A stretch of 64,000 nucleotides of DNA from the NCBI RefSeq assembly GCF_001625305.1, contig NW_017803987.1, positions 2,789,291-2,853,290 on the forward strand, in the 5' to 3' direction. Made by a program: the position numbers and the translations under genes. Below the pieces are notes generated by a model that was given only the letters and a program-made list of their open reading frames with translations, was not told the origin of the DNA and ran no database searches. The number at the start of each line of letters is the position of its first letter. The first letter of the stretch is position 1. Shown piece by piece: positions 24,401 through 29,546 of this stretch. Origin of the DNA: Branchiostoma belcheri. Its lineage: Eukaryota > Chordata > Leptocardii > Amphioxiformes > Branchiostomatidae.

Positions 24401-24697
24401 TGCAGGTAGGCAGAAAAAATTCAAGCCCTGGTTACTACCAATGTTCCTCATTATTCTTTTTCTTCTGTCATTTCACCACAAAATACCTCTCTTATCTCTG
24501 AATTTTGTCATCATTGATGTACATATACATATGTGGTGGATGCCAGTTTATCATTTCCTTCCTTTTTTGTTGCATTCCTTTCTCACTTATTTTGCCACAG
24601 TGACCGTAACATTCGCATATGGCGGCCGCAAAGCGCGCTGGACGGGCAAAACTCCGACAACACCGACACCAACGATGAGGGGCATGCCAGCATATAA
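168..24697 (+). CDS. KIF21: KIF21-type kinesin-4 gene, 3' part (17 exons in window)
   Basis: Plus-end-directed kinesin of the KIF21A/B group, which acts on microtubule growth and traffic in neurons and cilia (family knowledge). The window encodes about 1,390 C-terminal residues. In order: end of the motor domain ([13 protein letters not shown], then [14 protein letters not shown] before the neck), an acidic linker, coiled coils with [14 protein letters not shown] and [17 protein letters not shown], a Pro/Ser/Thr linker, and a WD40 propeller with [10 protein letters not shown] and [10 protein letters not shown]. The P-loop and roughly the first 300 residues lie upstream. Exons were placed from GT/AG sites and phase; every junction agrees except two exons that are each one base short (see 18798 and 20996). 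Order and motifs match vertebrate KIF21A (about 1,670 residues) throughout, so the family call is firm; A versus B cannot be decided and it is probably the single pre-duplication gene. Confidence 0.95.
664..762. repeat. CA-rich simple repeat in KIF21 intron
   Basis: Interrupted runs of ACACAC over about 100 bases, read as GT on the other strand. Ordinary intronic microsatellite; nothing else is seen between 412 and 841. Confidence 0.8.
842..955 (+). CDS. KIF21: KIF21 exon: neck coiled coil
   Basis: Thirty-eight codons, phase 0 at both ends, after a TTTTCCCCAG acceptor. It encodes [20 protein letters not shown] followed by [18 protein letters not shown], the segment just after the motor in KIF21 proteins. 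The preceding intron (412-841) holds a CA-rich simple repeat at about 664-760. Confidence 0.93.
1250..1598 (+). mobile_element. LINE 3' end relic (reverse-transcriptase ORF tail), 5' portion
   Basis: Positions 1277-1501 encode a short ORF whose end, including [23 protein letters not shown] and [12 protein letters not shown], has the form of the C-terminal tail of animal non-LTR retrotransposon ORF2 proteins (typically HxTRxxxx...LPxPRTxxxxRxFxYRxxxxWN). The ORF stops at 1501 and an AT-rich 3' UTR follows. The element is interrupted at 1599 by a fold-back insertion and its 3' end appears to resume at 6565. The catalytic part is absent, so it is a 5'-truncated dead copy. Confidence 0.7.
1599..2584 (+). 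repeat. Left terminal inverted repeat of the fold-back element
   Basis: Matches the reverse complement of 5573-6562 with only scattered differences, ending at TAGTTTTAAAAT. It includes a perfect short hairpin at about 2299-2318 (CAGCACGTC / GACGTGCTG) and several copies of a CACGCnnTGACGG-like motif. Confidence 0.88.
3688..4080 (+). repeat. ~92-bp tandem repeat inside the fold-back element
   Basis: Starts of GGTTAGGGCGCCCT-like units at about 3688, 3780, 3871 and 3963 give a 91-92 bp period. Each unit contains ACCGCATTATTACGTAATGG, an internal palindrome (ATTACGTAAT), and ends in GGAGCGCTCTGACC. The first copy is diverged and the last runs into unique sequence. Open frames here are repeat artefacts. 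Confidence 0.85.
4308..5500 (+). repeat. ~213-bp tandem repeat inside the fold-back element
   Basis: Units begin with AGGACGAAACTTACCATT near 4308, 4521, 4735, 4948, 5163 and 5351, a 213-215 bp period with a shorter fifth unit. Each carries the paired motif GACCCGTCATAGCGTG and CAGCACATGATAACGG, related to the motif scattered through the element's arms. A 159-codon minus-strand frame at 4531-5010 is just the repeat read through. Confidence 0.88.
5573..6562 (-). repeat. Right terminal inverted repeat of the fold-back element
   Basis: Inverted copy of 1599-2584, ending in GTGTGGCACGCTTACA directly before TA at 6563-6564. High similarity between the arms implies recent insertion or gene conversion between them. 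Confidence 0.88.
6565..6650 (+). mobile_element. LINE 3' end relic, distal portion
   Basis: Directly after the fold-back element comes a stretch with AGCTAAATGTGGATCCCAAT and then AATAAAGTCAAAGTCAAAG. A 3' UTR ending in a short tandem tail is typical of CR1/L2/RTE-like LINEs. It is best read as the missing 3' end of the LINE at 1250-1598, split by the insertion. Family membership is inferred, not searched. Confidence 0.6.
6716..6858 (+). CDS. KIF21: KIF21 exon: coiled coil after neck
   Basis: Phase 0 start, ends after two bases of an Arg codon (AG before GTGGGA). Encodes [20 protein letters not shown] and, at the end, [15 protein letters not shown], equivalent to the NYIREIEELR segment of vertebrate KIF21A. 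Non-coding copies of the exon end recur at about 6968-6996 in the next intron (GGATACATGAAGGAGATCAA). Confidence 0.92.
7088..7340 (+). repeat. 50-bp minisatellite, five copies
   Basis: Five head-to-tail units of exactly 50 bp containing CGGTATAACCGCCCTTCGGC and GTAACACACCAGCTTCTG. A single related unit lies in inverted orientation at about 15237-15297 in another KIF21 intron, so the sequence is dispersed. Because 50 is not divisible by three, all frames look similar, giving three overlapping spurious ORFs on the minus strand. Confidence 0.9.
7589..7867 (+). CDS. KIF21: KIF21 exon: Ser-rich linker after coiled coil
   Basis: Starts by completing the Arg codon from 6858 and ends again after AG. 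It encodes [18 protein letters not shown], a Ser/Thr-rich stretch, and [20 protein letters not shown] before [12 protein letters not shown]. This matches the LLESEAMNESLRRSLSRAS-type segment of KIF21 and its downstream basic linker. Confidence 0.92.
7925..8890 (+). repeat. Intronic direct duplication (two ~230-bp copies)
   Basis: The stretch with CTGTCACCATGGTAACT, GGTGTTGGGTTACAT and GGTAAACATTATGCATTT occurs at about 7925-8165 and again at 8670-8890, about 730 bp apart with divergence. It lies in the intron between 7867 and 8983; the rest of that intron shows nothing else I can name. Confidence 0.65.
8983..9042 (+). CDS. KIF21: KIF21 candidate small cassette exon (20 codons)
   Basis: Sixty bases between TTTACAG and a GTACAA donor, phase 2 at both ends, encoding [20 protein letters not shown]. 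It fits the frame between 7867 and 10308, and removing it also keeps frame (AG to T gives Ser). The basic content continues the linker. I do not recall an equivalent in vertebrates, so it may be an alternative exon or fortuitous. Confidence 0.5.
9461..9499. repeat. Perfect 19-bp-arm palindrome
   Basis: TTCAGCTTCTTGTAACAAA, one central G, then the exact reverse complement. It sits in the 1.26 kb intron 9043-10307, which otherwise shows AT-rich sequence with no feature I recognise. It could be the fused tips of two inverted repeat copies or a cruciform-prone site. Confidence 0.8.
10308..10507 (+). CDS. KIF21: KIF21 exon: acidic linker
   Basis: Follows TTTTGCAG, starts by completing a Ser codon and ends with one base (G before GTAGGG). 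It encodes [20 protein letters not shown] and then nearly unbroken Glu/Asp to [10 protein letters not shown]. Vertebrate KIF21A has the same Glu/Asp block just before [16 protein letters not shown]. Confidence 0.92.
10728..10812 (-). mobile_element. tRNA-derived SINE-like fragment
   Basis: On the minus strand this reads CCTGGGTTCAAATCCACC, a B-box-like tRNA promoter element, followed by GTTGTGCCCTTGGGAAAGGC and a CTTTCCTCACTTCACTC stretch. That arrangement is common in deuterostome SINEs. No clear A box or poly-A tail was located, so the limits are approximate. Confidence 0.5.
10845..11220 (+). pseudogene. Three tandem defective copies of the next KIF21 exon
   Basis: Copies at 10845-10922, 10996-11073 and 11147-11220 each have an acceptor (CTCCAG/CTGCAG), the first ~40 bases of the 11275 exon (TGTGAGATCGCCATCAAACA), an internal deletion running into an in-frame stop, then the exon's last bases and a GT donor. 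The intron sequence between them (AATTACTTAACCACAGACCA) is also repeated, so whole exon-plus-intron units of about 151 bp were duplicated. Confidence 0.85.
11275..11423 (+). CDS. KIF21: KIF21 exon: main coiled coil, start
   Basis: Starts with AC after CTCCAG (completing Asp) and ends in phase 0. It encodes [16 protein letters not shown], then [20 protein letters not shown] and [13 protein letters not shown], a very close match to KIF21A ([19 protein letters not shown]). Three defective upstream copies and one partial downstream copy (11495-11547) surround it. Confidence 0.95.
11495..11547 (+). pseudogene. Partial duplicate of KIF21 exon 3' end
   Basis: Resembles the last ~60 bases of the 11275-11423 exon (CAGGAGAGGGACAAG then GTGG) with small deletions. 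The repeated intron segment AATTACTTAACCACAGACCA follows. No acceptor precedes it. Confidence 0.75.
11777..11869 (+). CDS. KIF21: KIF21 exon: coiled coil
   Basis: Thirty-one codons, phase 0-0, after TGCCTCAG. It encodes [20 protein letters not shown] and [11 protein letters not shown], matching the VLQNLGSVE..EEKAKK segment of KIF21A. The following intron (11870-13269) carries a dispersed repeat near 12570-12735 and nothing else recognised. Confidence 0.93.
12570..12735 (+). repeat. Dispersed repeat ending in a 13-bp hairpin
   Basis: An AT-poor stretch (CCATACCAAATTTCAGGACC) runs into a GA-rich run and then TTCACCACACCAC, a TTC loop and its exact complement (12702-12730). The conserved-looking tail hairpin suggests a short mobile element or retroelement 3' end. 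I recognise the style but not the family. Confidence 0.45.
13270..13454 (+). CDS. KIF21: KIF21 exon: regulatory coiled coil
   Basis: Phase 0 start, two bases left at the end (AG before GTAAAC). It encodes [40 protein letters not shown] and [12 protein letters not shown]. In vertebrate KIF21A this coiled coil folds back on the motor, and nearby changes cause the eye-movement disorder CFEOM1 (family knowledge); the conserved stretch suggests the same autoinhibition here. Confidence 0.94.
13725..13925. mobile_element. Inverted pair of retroelement-tail-like repeats
   Basis: The left half, read on the minus strand, has GCCCTGAGGAAGATGACAGA then CCGAAACGTCAGCTGAATAA; the right half has the same motif on the plus strand (GCCCTGAGGGAGGTGACAGA). 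The CTGA(n)GA..GAAACGT..AATAAA form recurs at 17242-17330. It resembles tails of Penelope-like or non-LTR elements; family not established. Confidence 0.5.
14077..14779 (+). CDS. KIF21: KIF21 exon: coiled coil and basic linker
   Basis: Large 703-base exon, starting by completing Arg and ending in phase 0 before GTAAGT. It encodes [20 protein letters not shown] and [20 protein letters not shown], a low-complexity Pro/Ser/Ala linker, then [20 protein letters not shown] and a final helix with [20 protein letters not shown]. All blocks have counterparts in order in KIF21A (for example RQVRPMSDK and ARMKWQLLERRV). Confidence 0.95.
15237..15300 (-). repeat. Single dispersed copy of the 50-bp minisatellite unit
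   Basis: Reverse-complement match to the 7088-7340 array (AGCTGGTGTGTTACGCC, GGGCGGTTATACCGGCT) followed by a GATACA run. It lies in the intron 14780-15377, otherwise unremarkable. Confidence 0.7.
15378..15515 (+). CDS. KIF21: KIF21 exon: conserved helical segment
   Basis: Forty-six codons, phase 0-0, after TTTTGCAG. It encodes [20 protein letters not shown] and [20 protein letters not shown], equivalent to [20 protein letters not shown] in KIF21A. Its 3' half is repeated three times downstream. Confidence 0.95.
15621..16028 (+). pseudogene. Three tandem copies of KIF21 exon 3' half with donor
   Basis: Copies at 15621-15697, 15783-15859 and 15952-16028 reproduce the last 75 bases of the 15378 exon plus its donor (TGTAAG then GTGAGG). 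All three keep an open frame in register (for example [19 protein letters not shown]), with few amino acid changes. I found no convincing acceptor directly upstream of any copy. The unit is about 160-170 bp and includes part of the intron. Confidence 0.82.
16603..16835 (+). CDS. KIF21: KIF21 exon: helix and Ser-rich linker
   Basis: Phase 0 start, ends with AG before GTAAAC. It encodes [20 protein letters not shown] and [20 protein letters not shown], like [21 protein letters not shown] in KIF21A, then a Ser/Ala stretch. Confidence 0.93.
17242..17330 (+). mobile_element. Retroelement-tail-like repeat
   Basis: GCCCTGAGGAAGGTGACAGA, a TCACAAAAATG where the family has GAAACGT, and AGTGATTTACCAACTGG, also found near 13695-13715 in inverted form. 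A decayed copy of the family at 13725-13925, in the intron 16836-17436. Confidence 0.45.
17437..18303 (+). CDS. KIF21: KIF21 exon: Pro/Ser linker and first WD40 blades
   Basis: 867 bases, starting with the last base of Arg and ending with AC before GTGAGT. A basic start ([20 protein letters not shown], like RRRTTTQMELLYADSS in KIF21A) leads into about 170 residues rich in Pro, Ser and Thr, then WD40 repeats: [40 protein letters not shown] and a second blade ending [10 protein letters not shown]. Confidence 0.95.
18768..18796. repeat. GTT triplet runs before an acceptor
   Basis: Two short (GTT)n runs immediately precede the acceptor of the 18798 exon and act as its pyrimidine-containing upstream region. 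The rest of the intron from 18304 shows nothing notable. Confidence 0.7.
18798..19082 (+). CDS. KIF21: KIF21 exon: WD40 blades, with one-base frameshift
   Basis: Begins by completing Thr and encodes [20 protein letters not shown] and [20 protein letters not shown]. After GHGG near 19022-19026 the frame breaks: the conserved continuation [15 protein letters not shown] lies in the next frame. The exon is 285 bases where 286 are needed to exit in phase 0. A missing G in the GGG run at 19024-19026 would explain it, so an assembly error or real lesion is indicated. Confidence 0.9.
19083..19400 (+). repeat. 147-bp tandem duplication starting at the exon donor
   Basis: Unit 1 (19083-19229) and unit 2 (from 19230) share GTGACCTTGTGTTGACGG and GTGTCTGCTCAAAATTGGTG. 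Each includes a half-element of the MITE found at 27237 (GGCCACACCAATTTGATTTG). At about 19366-19390 a copy of the exon's last 24 bases (GGATCACTACATCAAA) ends the array. A third diverged unit begins near 19733. Confidence 0.82.
19461..19720. mobile_element. 260-bp fold-back repeat with hammerhead-like core
   Basis: Inverted arms about 70 bp long: AGAAAATTGACTCACTGGAA at the left is matched at the right. Read on the minus strand, the left arm holds CTGATGA (19504-19510), a six-base-pair stem GACCGA/TCGGTC, then GAAA, the invariant layout of a hammerhead ribozyme core. The right arm has CTGATGA at 19670 but AAAA in place of GAAA. Stems I and III are weak or absent, so activity is doubtful. Confidence 0.6.
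20996..21165 (+). CDS. KIF21: KIF21 exon: WD40 blade, with one-base frameshift
   Basis: Starts VFEVPENMT after TTTCCAG, then the conserved [20 protein letters not shown] and [20 protein letters not shown] continue in another frame. The exon is 170 bases; 171 would make it phase 0-0. A lost G in the GG pair at 21022-21023 restores the register. The intron before it (19083-20995) holds the repeats listed here plus a GC-richer island at about 20720-20950 of unknown nature. Confidence 0.9.
22076..22180 (+). CDS. KIF21: KIF21 candidate cassette exon (35 codons)
   Basis: 105 GC-rich bases in an AT-rich intron, flanked by TTGTCACAG and GTAGGA, open throughout and phase 0-0, exactly the phase of the junction 21165/23289. 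It encodes [20 protein letters not shown] followed by [15 protein letters not shown]. If the donor is not used, the frame runs to a stop at about 22198-22200. I recall no vertebrate counterpart. The remaining intron sequence (21166-22075 and 22181-23288) shows only T-rich and (CAAA)n simple sequence. Confidence 0.45.
23289..23488 (+). CDS. KIF21: KIF21 exon: WD40 blades
   Basis: Phase 0 start after CCAATAG, two bases left at the end. It encodes [40 protein letters not shown] and [20 protein letters not shown], among the best conserved parts of KIF21 propellers. Confidence 0.95.
23611..23656. repeat. Short perfect hairpin in intron
   Basis: AAGGACATTATAC, ACA loop, GTATAATGTCCTT, with partly matching flanks. 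No terminator role is expected in a eukaryotic intron; probably a small repeat remnant. Confidence 0.6.
24012..24072 (+). CDS. KIF21: KIF21 alternative last exon (or cassette)
   Basis: After CACGCTGCCAG, completes Ser and reads [19 protein letters not shown] to a TAA at 24070-24072. GNLKVWRM has the form of the closing WD40 strand, the same position served by DRNIRIWRP in the 24601 exon. A GTAAAG donor at 24069 would instead make it a 57-base in-frame cassette (24012-24068). A KVWRMCP-type ending is reminiscent of KIF21B (KLWNYVP as I recall it). Confidence 0.6.
24601..24697 (+). CDS. KIF21: KIF21 last exon
   Basis: After TTTTGCCACAG, completes Ser and encodes [20 protein letters not shown] and [11 protein letters not shown], then TAA. 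Vertebrate KIF21A ends in a very similar way (IWKARNLQDGQ...IASN as I recall), supporting this as the true 3' end. No clear AATAAA signal was found soon after the stop. Confidence 0.92.
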
Positions 24698-24723
24698 ACC
24701 TTCACTGCAACATGTCAATCATT

Positions 24724-24914
24724 ACCATAGTAACCAGGTTGCCATGACAACACATTACATCACCATGGCAACCAGGTAGTCATGGTTGGGGATGTAATGT
24801 AAGTTACATAGCAATGGGGTTGCCATGGCAATATGTAAATCATTTCCATGGTGGGCATGACAGGGATGTCAGACATCACCATAGCAACCAAATTCATGCA
24901 TCACCATAGTAACC
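24724..24914 (+). promoter_or_regulatory. Cluster of X-box-like (RFX) motifs in the 3' UTR
   Basis: Six copies of ACCATRGYAACC or its palindromic form within 190 bases: 24724, 24738 (GTTGCCATGACAAC), 24762, 24819 (GTTGCCATGGCAAT), 24878 and 24903. GTTGCCATGGCAAC is the classical RFX X-box. Whether these act as DNA sites, RNA hairpins or are simply a decayed repeat cannot be told from sequence. Confidence 0.4.
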
Positions 24915-25968
24915 AAGTCAATCAACCAATCAACAGCCTCTTGAAGTGTTTGAAAATGGCACAACAGCATTTTGCTAACTTAAAGAGTTGGTACACTGTA
25001 CTACAATTTGGGCTCCACAGAGAAAGAGTTTAAGAATGTTTCTAAGAAACAGAAATGCTTATATAGGCTGCTTAGCAGTCCCTACTTCTTATTATGTGCC
25101 ATTTTCTTTTCCCTTTAAGTCTTATCATCATAATGCTATTTTGCTTTCTGTACCAGGCAAACAATGGCACTCAATGATTAGACATGTACATGTACCTTAA
25201 TCTGTTACAGATGAGATGGGTGTATGAATACTCTTACATGTACACTGTGTTCATTTCAACATTGTAAACAACATGTTTCCACTATGCTGCTGTGGAGTTC
25301 TTGTGTGATGTTAAAGAAAGCTGTATCTTATATTTGTTATTCTCTCAATCAGTACTGTTAGATTCAAGAATATGTCTTCTACTCAAGCCGTACAATGATT
25401 TCTCTTGTGTTTGCACGGTGGTCGCAGCGGTAGATGTGTCAACTTGCAATTTTTCTGTGAGCTAAGTAAGTAACAAGAATACACATGACATATTACAAAA
25501 ATTCTGACATTTCATGTGAAGTAGTTATTGTTCAAGATAGCCTTAACTGTAACTGCAGGTGAAATAATGACTAGTATTTTTCTGTCTTATCACAAGTTTA
25601 TGACTATTCATGATTCTTAAGCATGGCAGCACTACTGAGTACTTTACCATGGTTGTAGCTGGAATTTTATGATATTGCACCTTGTCATGGTTATACATGT
25701 TGCTGTATTAAGAACCTTTAGTCTGGCACTATCTGTATATATTTGCTTAGTAATACTCTTTCTGAATGGTCTTGTCCTGTGCTCTTGATCATTACAAACA
25801 AAATGCATACAAGAAGCTAGTCTGTGAGCTCTGTTCCTTAGTACAAGATACGTTGTTGTAACTGGAATTTTGTTTTCCATAACTGTACAGATCTGTTGCT
25901 ATGTGTTTTCTGCTTTGGATAGATTTGTTAATGTATTATTGTCTGAATATGTTATCCACCCAAACATG

Positions 25969-26190
25969 CCTGTCCTTGGTACTGAACACCATCCACACAC
26001 ATAGGTAAAGATGCCTGTCCTTAATACTGAACACAATCCACACACAGGTAAACATGCCTGTCCTTAGTACTGAACACCATCCACACACAGGTAAACATGC
26101 CTGTACTTGGTACTGAACACAATCCACACACACAGGTAAATACGCCTGTCCTTAGTGCTGAACACCATCCACACACAGGTTGACATGCTG
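25969..26190 (+). repeat. Minisatellite, ~41-bp unit (family A)
   Basis: Five to six units of the form GCCTGTCCTTGGTACTGAAC then ACCATCCACACACAGGTAAA. Single copies or inverted arrays of the same unit occur at 27885-27925, 57880-58450 and 62425-62490, so it is a dispersed minisatellite family. The surrounding intergenic stretch 24915-27236 shows no gene. Confidence 0.85.
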
Positions 26191-27236
26191 TCCCTGTACT
26201 TATGCTTGCTGTGATACCAGACTGAACATAGCAGCTAATTTGTCAAACTGACTGACGCTAGAAGAAACATGGCTGCTCATCAGTATGCAGGATATCAGTT
26301 GATGTTCTATTGTGTAATATAAGCAGACTTGTGCAATTAGAAAGTACTTTGACAGAAAATATTACAGCAAGTAAATAATGGAAAATATTCTAATTAATTT
26401 ATGATTCTTTTGAGCAGTTCTCAAAACCACGCCTACCATTTTAATGCAATCTTCATTCAGTAAATTTCAGGGTAAAGAAGAACTTTTCAGTGAGTTATAA
26501 GTCAACCCATAATGCCCATAATGCATTAGTGTCAAAACCTTTTCAAGATGGCTGCCTTTCATAGTACTACACCTTCACAATTTCTGTTATAAGTAGTAAG
26601 CATAATTTTTTGTGCATGTACAAAAACAAAGAGTTCACCTATAAGACATTGTTCTTTTTGTCCAGTGCAGCAGCATAATTGTATTGTACTGAAACCAAGC
26701 AAGAATGTTTATGTATAAAGATATTGTCAGATGAAACGTCTTATTGTTTATTTATGAAAATTATACCACAGCTAGTGTGTTTGAAAAAAATCTTATGGGG
26801 GAAGAAATTATAGCTTTTTGGTGACATAATTGTGTGTGTTGCATACTGGTGGTCTATGTACGTATTTGGGTTAAAATGTACATGTAATGTTAAATTTCCA
26901 TACCTAATTGCAATTTCATAGCACTTATTGTACCTATAGCTATTTGTGACTTGCCAGCAATTACATGTATTGAGGTAATGGAAAAAAGTACATTATTTTA
27001 CTGACTTGATGGAATAATACATGACTAGTTGTGTATTGCATATCAAATGATCATATCCCCATACCATAAAGTATGTGCCAGTAATGTAACAAATTTAAAT
27101 GGTGGCCATATCCACGTGTTCGACCATAAATCACTTTCTTCTGTATATTGTTGTGATCAGTATGTATGAAATTTCTGTTGCAAGATTAAAGTGCATCGAA
27201 AACTTTTCTGTGTGTGAAGATGTGTCCAATTTCTTA

Positions 27237-27559
27237 GGCCACACCAATTTAATTTCTTGGTTAACGGATTATTCTAGAAAAATAATGGAGCGGGCTGGCG
27301 AAAAAAAAATAAAAATAAAAACCGGCCTGGGCATCCTATTATGGCCCAGAATGGTACGATAGGAGCCATGAAGTCAACACACCAGACTGGTTAAAAATTT
27401 AAACAATGAATTTTGAACTTTTAATGATACTACTGTTTTCAACTGTTCAGGGCAAAATATGAGCATTTTGCAGTTGATTCTGAATTTTTATTTTTATTTG
27501 CAAATCAGAAAAAAATGAAGCGGCGAATCCGTTAACCAGGAAATTAAATTGGTGTGGCC
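27237..27559. mobile_element. MITE (family B), 323 bp
   Basis: Terminal inverted repeats GGCCACACCAATTTAATTTC and its complement GAAATTAAATTGGTGTGGCC at the two ends. No coding capacity. Shares internal blocks (GAGCCATGAAGT, TTTGAACTTTT, GCAGTTGATT) with 42329-42705, and a half copy lies at about 19161 and 19308. No clear target duplication was seen. Confidence 0.85.
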
Positions 27560-28093
27560 TTCACTTGTTTATGTTTATTTATTGCTTAGTTGGTATCAGT
27601 CAGACATATTCAAGTTCCTACCCCTATATTAGATAGATATCTTTAGAGCCACCTGGTCAATTTGACCATTTTTGGTGGTTTTATCCATTGACACAAGTGT
27701 TAATAATCCTGCTACTAGTGTCCACCTGTACAAATAGTTAAGATTTTATCGGTCCTGAGTGGCCTTCTTGAGTAGTTGTCACTGTAATAAAATAGCTCTC
27801 ATAAAAACACCAAACAAAAGCATGCATTATACTACAAGTAAGTGTCCAGAGCTTCAAGCATTTGGCTCATACCAAGTCAGATAGGGCCTGTCCTTGGTGC
27901 TGAACACCATCCACACACATGTATGGCCTAGCCTGATGAGCTGAGAAACTCCTAAAGGTAATTTGAGGTCAACACACGTTTGGTCCAGACTAAGGATAAA
28001 TCCAGAACTGGTGTAACATTGAAAGGTGGAAAATATAATTCATTTTTATGCTCACCTAGCCAGGGCCACACGGAAATGATAAAGCTAGGTAAG

Positions 28094-28260
28094 CTAATCT
28101 CCCAGCAGATCCTAGGGTGGCAAAAAGACAGTATCAAATTGGCCAGGTAGTACCCATTGGCCAGAGAAGGTGGCGTTTTAGACCCTCTCTTGCCAATGGA
28201 TACTGCCTGGCCAATATGATACTGTCTTTTTGCCACCCTAGGATCTGCTTGGAGATTAAG
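28094..28260. mobile_element. Hairpin MITE, ~167 bp
   Basis: Two ~67-bp arms (GATCCTAGGGTGGCAAAAAG and its complement) around a short centre. Arms differ at a few positions. Lies in the intergenic stretch before the exon array. Confidence 0.8.
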
Positions 28261-28627
28261 GTAAGGTACAAAAATGTATAACAGGTGGACCAAGTTTTTT
28301 ATATGTTACTTTTGACATAAGTTCCGAATGGTGTGGGTTAACTACAGTAGCTAATGTATGTGTTCTCTTTCCGACAATGAACTACATTTTGTTTCTGGTG
28401 CTCCGCCAATGATTAAATTAATTTAGTATTTTTTTTACCCCTCCACCCCACCCCCTGTAAAAGTCATGTTTGGTATAGTCCAGATGCCGCAGCTCATGTT
28501 GCCGTGTAAGAGTTAATTTTTTCTTGGCAACTTTTCTTGGCGATTTTTGCTTGTTTTTGCCCGTTAAAAGTATCTAAAACGTATGTATACATGCAGTAAA
28601 TAGCAGGGATGTTGCCACGGTGGTTTT

Positions 28628-28772
28628 GTGACGTTCTGTTGGATATTTGAGGGAGAAAATGCGTATTTCCTCAGCCAAAAATTTGGAGAAGAACATGGCA
28701 CAGATTCAAGATGGAGGGACGGCGTGGTCTGGGGAAGAGGACCAAGGACCCCGAATCAGACTTCAGTTATAG
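28628..28772 (+). ncRNA. Candidate first exon of the repeated-exon transcript
   Basis: A GC-richer stretch ends in CAGTTATAG before a good donor (GTAAGA). A 37-codon ORF (MRISSAKNLEKNMAQIQDGG...) closes with TAG at the donor, so it is at most a short upstream ORF. A TTTCCTCAG at 28674 could alternatively be an acceptor. No TATA box was identified; the link to the downstream array rests on strand and order only. Confidence 0.35.
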
Positions 28773-29471
28773 GTAAGACAACAAACTACAGTAACAATAT
28801 ATCTCTGCAAAATAATTTCTACCAATTCCATGACAACAAGTTACGTTATATTCCGTGTAAATTGGTGTTATTTTTATGCTCGTCTTTAGTTTTTTTTGTG
28901 CATGTCGTTTTGAACTTCACCCTTTCTTTCTGAACCGTTTTCTTGGATATATTGGCGTTTTTGAAGTCATACTTTTTCCTTGTTTTCCTTGTAATGAAGA
29001 ATAAAATGGAGGTAAAAATATTAGCATTAAATAGACGAGCTTTGTATTCTATATTTTGTTCTTTCCTCGTGGTATTGGTAATTCGTACACGTGGGCCAAT
29101 TATGTAGTTTACTGCACGTGGACATACACATTTTCCCGCCAAAAACTCGCGCAAACAAGTATGACGCAATCCCATCCAAAATATTTTTATAGCTTCATGC
29201 AGTTCGTTTGGTATTTTTGAAGTTTTGTTTTTGAAATGGGGAAATAAGTCAACATTTATTTAAAATTTGTACCCTGAAGTGAAAGCTTTGGGTTAAAGGA
29301 GGGGACATGATTTTTTGGTCAAGATTTTTAGGTTGATTTTAAGGTGCAGACCCTGAACATCGTTAAATATAATTTATTATAATAAGTTTGTTGATCATAA
29401 ATTCATAGATAAATTATGATTGTAAGGTTGTGTGTTGTAGGTTTTTTAAAAACTTATTTCATATTATTTAG

Positions 29472-29509
29472 GTGACATCAATTGACTGGATACAAGTGCA
29501 AGAGACCAG
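29472..29509 (+). ncRNA. Array exon 1 (short)
   Basis: 38 bases between TATTTAG and GTGAGA, ending GCAAGAGACCAG. The intron following it (AAATCTGAATTCTGCATTT) matches later modules, showing it belongs to the array although separated by the inserted element. Confidence 0.5.
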
Positions 29510-29546
29510 GTGAGAAAAATCTGAATTCTGCATTTATCCTTACTTA

